DNA of 12,570 nucleotides from an uncultured Verrucomicrobiales bacterium (GTDB taxonomy: Bacteria > Verrucomicrobiota > Verrucomicrobiia > Verrucomicrobiales > Akkermansiaceae): contig CALBVA010000187.1 of NCBI GenBank assembly GCA_937969125.1, forward strand, positions 1-12,570. Reading direction: 5' to 3'. Shown here piece by piece: positions 1 through 7,146 of this stretch (the stretch's first letter is position 1; the number at the start of each line of letters is the position of its first letter). Made by a program: the position numbers and the translations under genes. Below the pieces are notes generated by a model. The model saw nothing but the letters and a program-made list of their open reading frames with translations. It was not told where the DNA came from and searched no databases.

Positions 1-371
1 AAGTAATCGGCGCTTTCGGTCTGGCGGGCCTGCGCGGCGCTGAGGAAGGCGGAATTAGAAGTGGCATGGGTGCCGGGATAGGCTGGCTGGAGCTCGAGGT
101 TCGATAAGACATTAATGTGGTCCCTCACGGGGGCGAGCGATTGCAGAATGGGGGAGAGATTTTCGAGAGTGGTCTCGCTCTGCGGAGTCCAGCGGGTGAG
201 GTCGCAGCCCATGGGCATGAAGACGAAGCCGAGGCGCTTCACGGGTGCGGCGGCGGTGAGCTTAGCGGCGGTGGCGGCGGGAACCATGGCATCCAGCAGC
301 GGAAGGGCGAGGGAGGTGCCGACGCCACGGAGCATGGTACGGCGGGAGAGGGATTTTTGACTGAGGAACAT
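1..371 (-). CDS. DUF1552 domain-containing exported protein (N-terminal part, cut by window edge)
   Basis: The reading frame starts at ATG 371-369 and stays open to the left edge, giving about 123 residues; the C-terminal part is outside the window. The N-terminus has a twin-arginine signal: SRRTMLRG at about residues 9-16, then a hydrophobic stretch with LALPLLDAMVPA at about 21-32, so export in folded form by Tat is expected. The start of the mature part (KRLGFVFMPMG, about residues 44-54, and later VLSNLE) matches the beginning of DUF1552 proteins. These are common in Verrucomicrobiota and Planctomycetota, almost always beside DUF1592-type cytochromes, and have no established biochemical role. 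The gene lies 17 bp downstream of the cytochrome-like gene on the same strand, so co-transcription is likely. No Shine-Dalgarno sequence is visible before the ATG. Family assignment is confident; function is unknown. Confidence 0.9.
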   Translation of the reverse strand, partial: MFLSQKSLSRRTMLRGVGTSLALPLLDAMVPAATAAKLTAAAPVKRLGFVFMPMGCDLTRWTPQSETTLENLSPILQSLAPVRDHINVLSNLELQPAYPGTHATSNSAFLSAAQARQTESADY

Positions 372-388
372 GAGATCAGGATTGGCGG

Positions 389-2575
389 TTAATCGAGCCG
401 GTGGGTGAAGGGAAGGGAGCGAGTGATGCCGAGGATGAGATCAGTGAAGCGGTAGTTATGAACGGCGGCGGCGCGGAGGATATTTCGGATGGCGGAGGCA
501 TCTGCGTGATCAACACCGCGACCGAGGGCGTAGGTCAGGAGTTTTTCAGTGACGGTGCGGGCGAAGAGGTCGGGGCGCTTTGCGAGGCCGGATTCGAGGC
601 CCTCGATGCCGTGGAATTTTTGGCCGTCGGGAAGGCCGCCGGCGGCATCGACTTCGTAGTTGAGGAAGCGGCCGACGGCATCGTATTGCTCCAGGGCGAA
701 GCCAACGGGATCCATGAGGTCATGGCAGGTGGCGCAGGAAGCTTTTTGGGAATGAGCGGCGAGCTTCTCACGCATGGGGAGAGATTGATCAATGACGACA
801 TCATCGAGCGAGGGGATATCCGCCGGAGGAGGCGGAGCAGGGGTGCCGAGGATGTTTTCAAGGATCCAGTTTCCGCGAATGACAGGCGAAGTACGGTTCG
901 CATAAGAGGTTACGGTGAGGATACTGCCGTGGCGAAGAAGACCGCCGCGCGGGCTGTCTGGTGGAAGGGCGACGTGGCGGAAGCGGCTACCGAAAATCCC
1001 AGGGATTCCGTAGTGTTTTGCGAGGCGTTCATTGAGAAAGGAGTAACGGGCGGTGAGGAGATCGATGACGGGGCGTTGCTCTTTGAGGATGGATTGGAAG
1101 AGGAGTTCAGTCTCGCGGAGGAAGGATTGGCGGAGGTTATCATCAAAGTCCGGGAAGAGACGGAGGTCCGGTGAGACGGAGGTGAGATTCCGGAGGTGGA
1201 GCCATTGGTTCGCGAAATTGGTGACGAGGGAATCGGAGCGGGGGTCGGCGAGCATGCGGCTGACCTGGGCGTCGCGGATGGCGGGGTCGCTGAGTTTCGC
1301 GGTGAGGAGTTGCTCATCCGGGAGGCTGGACCAGAGGAAAAAGGAGAGGCGGGTGGCGAGTTCCAGATCGGTAAGCGGACGGACCTTGCCGGGAGTCATT
1401 GAGGGCTCGATGCGGAAGAGAAAACGGGGGCTCACGAGGATGGCGGCGAGAGCCATTTCGGGACCCTGCTCCAGATAGGGAGCGAGGGCGGCGCGATCGG
1501 AATCGGTGACTGGGCGGCGGTAGGCGAGTCGGGTAATGCGGTCCAGATCCAAGGGATTCGGGGAAGCTTCTTCAGCGGAAAATGGCCCGGTGACGGAGAC
1601 CTGGAAGATGGCGGGAGCCTGCCGAGGGTGGCGGTGGGCGTTGTATTGAGAGTGGTAGGGCTGGCGTGCGGTGGTAATAAGGGAGGCAGGCTTCTTCAGG
1701 AAGGTCACTCCGATTTTATGAACTCCGGCAGGGAGTTGGAGGCGCACCTTGAGATGTGAATCGACAGTGGAGTGGTCGCGATCCTTCGGACGCTCGACGT
1801 GGAAGGAACGGGTGGGCTTGCCATCGATGAGGAACTCGATCTGATGCTTCGACCAGAGGCCCTCGACTTCTTCATTCCGGTCGCGAGCCAGGCGGATGAC
1901 GAAATCGTATTCACCTGCGACGGGGAAATGGTGGTTGAAGCTCAGGCCGCCCCGGGTGCCGATGGGAAGGCCCTGGACGTGTTCCTTTTGGCTCTGGTCA
2001 GCGGGCAAGCGGACGATGCGCATGTCCGGAGAGGACGGTGCGCTTCCGGTGGCGAGCCGAGCGATTTTCTGCGCAGCGCGGACGTATCGATTGAGCAAGG
2101 TAGGAGAGAGGTCACCGACGGTGATGTTATCAAAGCCGTGGGAAGATTGATCCTGCGGAAGGAGTTCAGAGACATCGAGATTGATCCCTAGGAGATCACG
2201 GACAGCAAGGCGATACTCGGTGCGGGTAAGGCGACGCAGGGCTGGGACCTTGCCGGGGGAGGGATGGTTGTCCGCATGGGAGTCCAACCGACCGATGAGG
2301 TGAGTGAGGATGGCTTGATACTCCGTTTCGGATGGGCGGTCCTTCTTCGGAGGGGGCATCTGCCGAGAGTCCATGCGCAGGATGGCGTGCTCCCAGATGG
2401 CGCGATGGTTTTCGAGGGGAGCATTGACGATCGCGCCAAGATCCAGGTTCCCTTTCGTGATGCCATCGCCGTGGCAGTCGATGCAGTGATCCTCCACGAA
2501 ATCTACGATCATCGGCCCGCCATAAAGAGGCGCGATCAAAAGCAGGAAGTTGAGGAGGCGGGGCATGAGGGGCAT
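389..2575 (-). CDS. Planctomycete-type cytochrome c multidomain protein (DUF1587/1595/1592/1588/1585)
   Basis: An exported protein of 728 residues from ATG 2575. A hydrophobic signal-like segment (LLNFLLLIAPLYGG, about residues 7-20) precedes a first c-type heme motif CIDCH at 31-35 (PSCyt1-like domain). Family segments then follow in order: DUF1587 (LRRLTRTEYRLAVRDLLGI, about 113-131), a beta-rich possible ligand-binding region (about 205-330), DUF1595 (RITRLAYRRPVTDSDR, about 346-361), DUF1592 (TRLSFFLWSSLPDEQLL, about 408-424), DUF1588 (RGGLLRHGSILTVTSYANRT, about 543-562) with a second heme motif CATCH at 614-618, and DUF1585 at the C-terminus (EKLLTYALGRGVDHAD, about 677-692). Redox or electron-transfer activity in the periplasm is inferred; the substrate is unknown. 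The frame extends upstream to a TTG at 2650, but that would put 25 polar residues before the signal peptide, so ATG 2575 (or ATG 2566) is preferred. The DUF1552 gene follows after 17 bp. Confidence 0.92.
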   Translation of the reverse strand: MPLMPRLLNFLLLIAPLYGGPMIVDFVEDHCIDCHGDGITKGNLDLGAIVNAPLENHRAIWEHAILRMDSRQMPPPKKDRPSETEYQAILTHLIGRLDSHADNHPSPGKVPALRRLTRTEYRLAVRDLLGINLDVSELLPQDQSSHGFDNITVGDLSPTLLNRYVRAAQKIARLATGSAPSSPDMRIVRLPADQSQKEHVQGLPIGTRGGLSFNHHFPVAGEYDFVIRLARDRNEEVEGLWSKHQIEFLIDGKPTRSFHVERPKDRDHSTVDSHLKVRLQLPAGVHKIGVTFLKKPASLITTARQPYHSQYNAHRHPRQAPAIFQVSVTGPFSAEEASPNPLDLDRITRLAYRRPVTDSDRAALAPYLEQGPEMALAAILVSPRFLFRIEPSMTPGKVRPLTDLELATRLSFFLWSSLPDEQLLTAKLSDPAIRDAQVSRMLADPRSDSLVTNFANQWLHLRNLTSVSPDLRLFPDFDDNLRQSFLRETELLFQSILKEQRPVIDLLTARYSFLNERLAKHYGIPGIFGSRFRHVALPPDSPRGGLLRHGSILTVTSYANRTSPVIRGNWILENILGTPAPPPPADIPSLDDVVIDQSLPMREKLAAHSQKASCATCHDLMDPVGFALEQYDAVGRFLNYEVDAAGGLPDGQKFHGIEGLESGLAKRPDLFARTVTEKLLTYALGRGVDHADASAIRNILRAAAVHNYRFTDLILGITRSLPFTHRLD

Positions 2576-2605
2576 TGCTAGCAATATCGGGGGAGGATTG
2601 CAATC
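2574..2605. promoter_or_regulatory. Paired palindromes sharing ATTGC/GCAAT half-sites; candidate operator
   Basis: Two perfect palindromes sit here: ATTGCTAGCAAT at 2574-2585 and GATTGCAATC at 2596-2605. Both are built from ATTGC and GCAAT arms, although the spacing between arms differs (2 bp apart in the first, overlapping in the second). Their centres (2579.5 and 2600.5) are 21 bp apart, about two helical turns, so one protein could bind both on the same DNA face. The first palindrome touches the preferred start codon of the minus-strand cytochrome gene, so binding could block its transcription or translation. No convincing -35/-10 pair was found for either divergent gene. The regulatory role is inferred only from symmetry and position. 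Confidence 0.3.
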
Positions 2606-2638
2606 ATGCGGGCTGAAGCGGCCTGCATGTTCGTCATC

Positions 2639-2650
2639 TTGACTCGTCAA
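2639..2650. promoter_or_regulatory. Inverted repeat TTGAC-TC-GTCAA in the divergent intergenic region
   Basis: Five-base arms TTGAC and GTCAA flank a 2-bp centre, 15 bp before the ATG of the plus-strand zinc-ribbon gene. The TTGAC arm could serve as a -35 element in either direction, but no acceptable -10 box was seen about 17 bp away on either strand. It may be an operator or a chance palindrome. Confidence 0.2.
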
Positions 2651-2665
2651 TAATTCACCCCGGCT

Positions 2666-4063
2666 ATGAAAGTGAAATGTCAGAACTGTTTTTTTGAGAC
2701 TGAGTATCCCGCTGAGAAAGCCGGCCAGTCCATTCCTTGTGCTTCCTGTGAAAAGCCCGTCTCCACTCCTCGTGCCAGCACAGCACCTCCTCTGAAAAGT
2801 CCTCCGGTGCTCCCTTCTTCAGGTGCTGCTCAATCTTCCCCTCCTCCGATTCCCACCATCCCAACTGCAGCTGGGAGTGAGGCTGGTGCTCCGGCCCGGA
2901 AGCTCGCCAATGATCTGCTCGCCGTTGTCGCTTTGTTCGCTCGTCGTATTCTGCGGAGTAACCTGTATTCCGAGCGCGTTACGGCTCATGAAGTAGCGGC
3001 ATTGGAATCCTGTGAGCCACCAGTGACCTCACCCATTGCCCAGAGCTATCTGGGTTGGCGGCGAGCGCTCCTTTGGTTTGGCGGGATCTGCCTAGGCATT
3101 GCAGTGCTGCTCGATCTTCCGGATTTTTTTGAGACTCTCGGAGATGAGAACATGCCCGGGATCATCACTTTTGTGAGCTTCGCCTTTCTCGCCGCAAAGA
3201 ACGGTGCGGCGGCACTTGCCGTTTTGGCTGCTCTGAAGTGGGATCAGATTAAGTTCACCCGCACGACAGCCCGGCTCTCCTGGATCTGTCTCTTTATCGT
3301 GCCGCTTCTCATAGGTTTACTCCCGATCTCATACTTCATTGATCACGAGGTCACCGGCATTCCCGAGGCCCAGGTGAATTTCCAATTCGGCCTCTTATAC
3401 TTCATCCTCTTGACTCCATCGCTGCTGGGTCTTTTTCCGGGCATTGTCCGCTCTGCCCTCACCTTAAAGACCATGCTCCCCGAGTCCCAAATGCCTGGTT
3501 GGGTGGCCCTGATTATCGCTCCGCTTTATGCCCTTTTTCTGGCGATCGGTCTTGTCCTGGCAGCTCAAGCGCAGGATTTCCTCACCGCTGCGACTTTCAT
3601 TGCCTTCATTGCAGCTCCGGTGATCGTGGTTCTGAATTCTGCCAAACTCGTCTCTCCGGCCCCACCCGAAGTTATGTTGAAGAATATCGCCTCGGTGAAG
3701 GGCAAGGTCGCCATCGCCTATGCTACTGGTCTCTTCCTTGCCACACTGCTGGCTCTCCGCTTCATCAATAAAGCCAACCTTGATATCGGGTTCTTCGACG
3801 TTCTCGGTTTCGTTTCCGCTCTTCTTGCCAACCTCTTTATGGTAACTGTGGTCGTCTCAGATCTGCTCCTTACTTTGTTCAATGATGCCTTTCACCGGGA
3901 GGTCACTCTTCGCGAGGAGGGACTCATTGAAGACCTGGAAGAACGCTTTCGCGATCTCGATGAAATTGGTCTCACCCAGCTTGGGGCGGGTGAAGGTGAG
4001 ATGATCGATCAACTCCGCGGCAAGGTCAGAAAAATGACCGGAGGCTCTTATTCCTCTGACTAA
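2666..4063 (+). CDS. Zinc-ribbon multi-spanning membrane protein of unknown function
   Basis: A 465-residue protein that I do not recognise as a named family. The N-terminus is a small zinc ribbon with two CxxC pairs (CQNC at residues 5-8 and CASC at 25-28), like the finger-like ribbons found at the start of many bacterial membrane proteins. A Pro/Ser/Ala-rich linker follows (about 31-78). Hydrophobic segments at about 135-153, 164-190, 204-224, 238-262, 278-300, 306-326, 346-366 and 376-402 suggest eight membrane spans. The C-terminal 55 residues are charged and helical (REEGLIEDLEERFRDLDEIG, about 416-435) and probably cytoplasmic. The start is ATG 2666, fixed by the ribbon beginning at once; there is no Shine-Dalgarno sequence. 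It is divergent from the cytochrome gene and 37 bp ahead of the asparagine synthase-like gene, so it may share that transcript. A transporter, sensor or scaffold role cannot be separated from sequence alone. Confidence 0.85.
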   Translation: MKVKCQNCFFETEYPAEKAGQSIPCASCEKPVSTPRASTAPPLKSPPVLPSSGAAQSSPPPIPTIPTAAGSEAGAPARKLANDLLAVVALFARRILRSNLYSERVTAHEVAALESCEPPVTSPIAQSYLGWRRALLWFGGICLGIAVLLDLPDFFETLGDENMPGIITFVSFAFLAAKNGAAALAVLAALKWDQIKFTRTTARLSWICLFIVPLLIGLLPISYFIDHEVTGIPEAQVNFQFGLLYFILLTPSLLGLFPGIVRSALTLKTMLPESQMPGWVALIIAPLYALFLAIGLVLAAQAQDFLTAATFIAFIAAPVIVVLNSAKLVSPAPPEVMLKNIASVKGKVAIAYATGLFLATLLALRFINKANLDIGFFDVLGFVSALLANLFMVTVVVSDLLLTLFNDAFHREVTLREEGLIEDLEERFRDLDEIGLTQLGAGEGEMIDQLRGKVRKMTGGSYSSD

Positions 4064-4100
4064 TCATTGTCCCTGCCCTCGCCGCGACTAGACTCGCCCC

Positions 4101-5948
4101 ATGTGCGGGATCGCTGGTGGATATATCCTCGGGGAGGACCAGCTGCAGCGGTCGCTGGCGGCCCTCCACCATCGCGGGCCGGACTCGCGGGGGAGCTTCG
4201 AGGCAGGTTCCTTCCGCGCGGGAATGACCCGGCTCGCCATCCTGGACCGCGAGGGCGGCTCACAACCATTTACCTCGCCAGACGGACGGGTCAGCGCGGT
4301 TTGCAACGGCGAGATCTATAACTGGCAATCCCTCCGTCGTCAGCTAGACGAGCGGGGGCATAAATTCCATACCCGTTGTGACTGCGAGATCCTTCCTGCC
4401 GCTTGGTTAGAGTGGGGAACAGATATGGTTCAAAGATTCGAGGGCATGTTCGCCCTCGCAGTCTATGATCGGGACAAGGAATCCCTCTTTCTGGCCCGTG
4501 ACCGCTGTGGTGAAAAGCCTCTCTACCTAACTACCCATGGTCCGCTGAAATTTGCCTCCGAGATTAAGGCCCTCCGAGCCCTCGGCGTGTCTCTCGCTCC
4601 GGATCCGTCCCGCCTCGGCACGTGGCTTTCTCTCCGCTACCTCCCGGAGCCTGCCACTCTCTTTCAAGGCATCGAGACTCTCCCCGCCGCCCACTCCCTG
4701 ACTGTAAACTCCAGTGGATCTCGTACTTTAAATCGCTACTGGTCTCCTCCTCAATGCGACCTCGCCACTGACGAAGCAAAGTCCGTTGATGAACTTGATG
4801 AACTCGTCCGCTCTTCGGTCGAGAAATCCCTCCAATCCGACGTTCCTGTCGCGGCCTACCTTTCCGCTGGGGTCGATTCCTCCCTCCTCACTCATTACAT
4901 CAAGGACCTCGGCGGCGATGTCAAAACCGTCTCCATTGGCTTCGGAGCCGATTCCGATGAAACCCCGGAAGCCCTGGCATTCGCGAAATCTCTCGGCCTG
5001 CCACATGCTCCCACCCAACTCCAGCCGGAGGCATTAAATGAGCTCCCCCGCGTCATCCACCAGATGGATCGTCCGGTCGGGGATCCTCTCATCCTCGCCT
5101 TTGACCACCTCGCTGCACACACCTCTGCATTGGGCTGCAAGGTCGCCCTCGGTGGCGAAGGGCCGGATGAGCACTTCGCCGGTTATTCTTTCCAGAAGGC
5201 CTATGCCACCGTCGCGGCAGCTGGTCCGCTGAAGCGCGCGGCCATGACCCTAGCGCTCAATGCCGCCCCCACCCCGCTACTCAACCGCCTCGCCAAATTC
5301 CCCGCCGACCTCGGCCGCAGCGGCCGCGCGAAGATCACCAACTACCTCCGCTCCTTCGCCACCCGCAGCACCTTCCAGCAAGTCACCGGCCTCCACACCC
5401 TCTTCGAGCCGCACGAAATTTCCCGCGCCCTCCACCCGGACCTCCGCGATTCCCAGGTCGCCCACGTCCCGGATCTCGCCCTCGGCCACTCGCCGCTCGA
5501 TACCGCCCTCCGCTCGCAATACGACTCCTGGCTCCCGGACTGGTCGCTCATTCGCCAGGATAAGAACACCATGGCTCACTCGTTGGAATACCGTGCTCCC
5601 TTCCTCAATCATCGCATCATTGATTTCGCCTTCGCTCAACCGGACCACTTTAAAGTCTCCCCCTCATCCGATAAACACCTCTGGCGTCAGCTCGCCGCCC
5701 GCCACCTTTCGCCCGAGGTCACCCATCGGGCCAAGCAACCCTTCTACCTCCCGCTCGAAAGCCCGGCCTGGCGTCAGCCTCTCCTCGCCCTCGCGCGCGA
5801 GGTCCTCTCACCAGAAAATCTTGCCCGTCACCGCTGGATCGATCCCGCCTTCGTCGCTTCCTACCAGTCACCCACCGACTTCCTTCCGTTGAAACAGCTC
5901 GCTTCCCTCATCATTTTGCATCTCTGGTTCGACCAATTCGCGCCATAG
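4101..5948 (+). CDS. asnB: Asparagine synthase (glutamine-hydrolysing)-like amidotransferase
   Basis: A 615-residue class II glutamine amidotransferase fused to an ATP-dependent synthetase, the usual AsnB layout and length. MCGIAGG gives the catalytic Cys2 and fixes the start. Glutaminase motifs follow: HHRGPDSRG (23-31), RLAILDR (44-50), NGEIYN (69-74), CDCE (93-96), FEGMFALAVYDRD (113-125) and FASEIKAL (151-158). In the synthetase half the ATP pyrophosphatase loop is LSAGVDSS (254-261), followed by GGEGPDEHFAGY (351-362), MAHSLEYRAPFLNH (491-504) and KQPF (545-548). The family moves ammonia from glutamine to an acyl-adenylate, in the classic case beta-aspartyl-AMP to asparagine. Relatives in surface-glycan and antibiotic clusters amidate other acids. 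Two details differ from the textbook pattern: SAG replaces SGG in the ATP loop, and GEGPDEHF replaces GEGGDELF. Two oxidoreductases follow after 15 and 1 bp, which argues for a pathway-specific substrate as much as for housekeeping asparagine synthesis. Confidence 0.93.
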   Translation: MCGIAGGYILGEDQLQRSLAALHHRGPDSRGSFEAGSFRAGMTRLAILDREGGSQPFTSPDGRVSAVCNGEIYNWQSLRRQLDERGHKFHTRCDCEILPAAWLEWGTDMVQRFEGMFALAVYDRDKESLFLARDRCGEKPLYLTTHGPLKFASEIKALRALGVSLAPDPSRLGTWLSLRYLPEPATLFQGIETLPAAHSLTVNSSGSRTLNRYWSPPQCDLATDEAKSVDELDELVRSSVEKSLQSDVPVAAYLSAGVDSSLLTHYIKDLGGDVKTVSIGFGADSDETPEALAFAKSLGLPHAPTQLQPEALNELPRVIHQMDRPVGDPLILAFDHLAAHTSALGCKVALGGEGPDEHFAGYSFQKAYATVAAAGPLKRAAMTLALNAAPTPLLNRLAKFPADLGRSGRAKITNYLRSFATRSTFQQVTGLHTLFEPHEISRALHPDLRDSQVAHVPDLALGHSPLDTALRSQYDSWLPDWSLIRQDKNTMAHSLEYRAPFLNHRIIDFAFAQPDHFKVSPSSDKHLWRQLAARHLSPEVTHRAKQPFYLPLESPAWRQPLLALAREVLSPENLARHRWIDPAFVASYQSPTDFLPLKQLASLIILHLWFDQFAP

Positions 5949-5963
5949 TCTAAGCTCGTCCCC

Positions 5964-7145
5964 GTGTTAGATATTCCCCTCAGAGTTGGCCTCATTGGTG
6001 CCGGATGCATGGGCCGCGGCATCGCCTTTCAGGTCAAGACTACCCCCGGCATGGATCTCACCTGGGTCGCCGACTCGGACCCTGCCTCTGCTGCCAATGC
6101 CGCCGCCCTCGCCGATAATTGCGCCCACGGCACCGATCTCGCGCAGTTGTTCAAGGACCACCCCATCGATGTCTTCGTCGAAGCCACGAACTCCATCGGA
6201 CCCGCTGCGGAATACTGCCTCCTCGCCCTTAAAAATCACGCCCACGTAGTCCTCATGAATGCCGAGGTCGATCTCGCCCTCGGACCGCTTCTCCAGTCCC
6301 GCGCTTACACCGAGGGTCTCATTGTCACCTCTGATGCCGGGGATCAGCACGGCGTCCTCGCCACCATGATCCAAGAGGCAAATATCATGGGCTTCGACAT
6401 CGTCCAGGCCGGCAATATCAAAGGCTTTCTCGATCGCAGTGCCACTCCGGAATCCATCCTCCCCGAGGCAGAAAAGCGCAATCTCTCCGCCGTCCAGTGC
6501 TGCGCCTACACGGATGGCACAAAGCTCCACATCGAGATGGCCGTCCTCGCAAATGCCTTCGGCTACCTCCCACCCGTTGGCGGCATGACCGGCCCTCGCG
6601 CTGCTGATGTCAATGAAGCCCTCACCGCCTTCGACCTCGATTCCTATGATGGCACTCCACGCATTGACTACCTCCTCGGCGCCGAACCCGGCGGCGGAGT
6701 TTACCTCATCGTAAAACCGAAGGCCGACCTTCCCGAGGAGCAAGCCTTCTACCTGAACTACTACAAACTCGGAGAAGGTCCGTATTATCTGCTCTATCGT
6801 CCTTATCACCTCTGTCACCTCGAGACTCCCAAGGCCATCCTCGGTGCCGCCGCCGGTCAAGCGATCCTCTCTCCCTCCCGCCCCACCTGTGAGGTCTATG
6901 CCTACGCGAAGCGCGACCTCCCCGCCGGCACCCCCATTCGTCACGCTATTGGATCCGCCGAACTTTACGGCCTCGTCGAACCGCTAGATGCCAATCGCAT
7001 CCCCATTTCACTCCTCGAAGACGAGACCCACCTCAAGCGCGATCTCACCAAGGACCAAGCCCTCACCTTCGATGACCTCGACCTGCCCGACAGCTCGCTG
7101 ACCCGCCTCTGGATCGAGCAGCAGGAACTCCTGTCTCACGCATAA
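5964..7145 (+). CDS. NAD(P)-dependent oxidoreductase with C-terminal SAF domain (COG4091, homoserine dehydrogenase-like)
   Basis: A 393-residue protein starting at GTG 5964. An N-terminal Rossmann fold is marked by GLIGAGCMGRG (9-19) and an acidic end of strand two, VADSD (35-39). The middle carries blocks I associate with the predicted homoserine dehydrogenase-like family COG4091: VLMNAEVDLALGPLL (96-110), TSDAGDQHG (122-130), NIKGFLDR (151-158), TDGTKLHIEMAVLANAFG (183-200) and GMTGP (207-211). The C-terminus (about 309-375, with AYAKRDLPAGTPI and ELYGLVEP) is a SAF domain, a small fold also found in sialic acid synthases and pilus/flagellar FlgA/CpaB proteins. NAD(P)-linked dehydrogenation of an alcohol or sugar-like substrate is expected; true homoserine dehydrogenase activity is not established for this family. 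It lies 15 bp after the amidotransferase gene and 1 bp before the flavoprotein gene, hence very likely one operon. No Shine-Dalgarno sequence precedes the GTG. Confidence 0.9.
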   Translation: MLDIPLRVGLIGAGCMGRGIAFQVKTTPGMDLTWVADSDPASAANAAALADNCAHGTDLAQLFKDHPIDVFVEATNSIGPAAEYCLLALKNHAHVVLMNAEVDLALGPLLQSRAYTEGLIVTSDAGDQHGVLATMIQEANIMGFDIVQAGNIKGFLDRSATPESILPEAEKRNLSAVQCCAYTDGTKLHIEMAVLANAFGYLPPVGGMTGPRAADVNEALTAFDLDSYDGTPRIDYLLGAEPGGGVYLIVKPKADLPEEQAFYLNYYKLGEGPYYLLYRPYHLCHLETPKAILGAAAGQAILSPSRPTCEVYAYAKRDLPAGTPIRHAIGSAELYGLVEPLDANRIPISLLEDETHLKRDLTKDQALTFDDLDLPDSSLTRLWIEQQELLSHA

Positions 7146-7146
7146 A

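Noticed and set aside
401..1174. Long plus-strand reading frame (257 codons) opposite the cytochrome-like gene
   Set aside because: Its translation is low-complexity, Glu/Gly/Ala-rich, without family motifs. The opposite strand carries clear heme and DUF motifs; this is a codon-bias shadow.
2576..2650. TTG start at 2650 for the cytochrome-like protein
   Set aside because: It would place 25 mostly polar residues before the signal peptide and use a rarer start codon; ATG 2575 puts the hydrophobic segment at the N-terminus.
4064..4100. Search for a terminator or promoter between the zinc-ribbon gene and the amidotransferase gene
   Set aside because: No stem-loop, T-run or -35/-10 pair was visible in the 37 bp.
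5260..5892. Plus-strand frame of 210 codons inside the asparagine synthase-like gene
   Set aside because: Ser/Pro/Arg-rich out-of-frame translation; the amidotransferase frame has conserved synthetase motifs throughout this stretch.
5967..6944. Minus-strand frame of 325 codons opposite the SAF oxidoreductase gene
   Set aside because: Gly/Glu/Val-rich antisense product with no recognisable domain, exactly overlapping a gene with strong Rossmann and SAF motifs.
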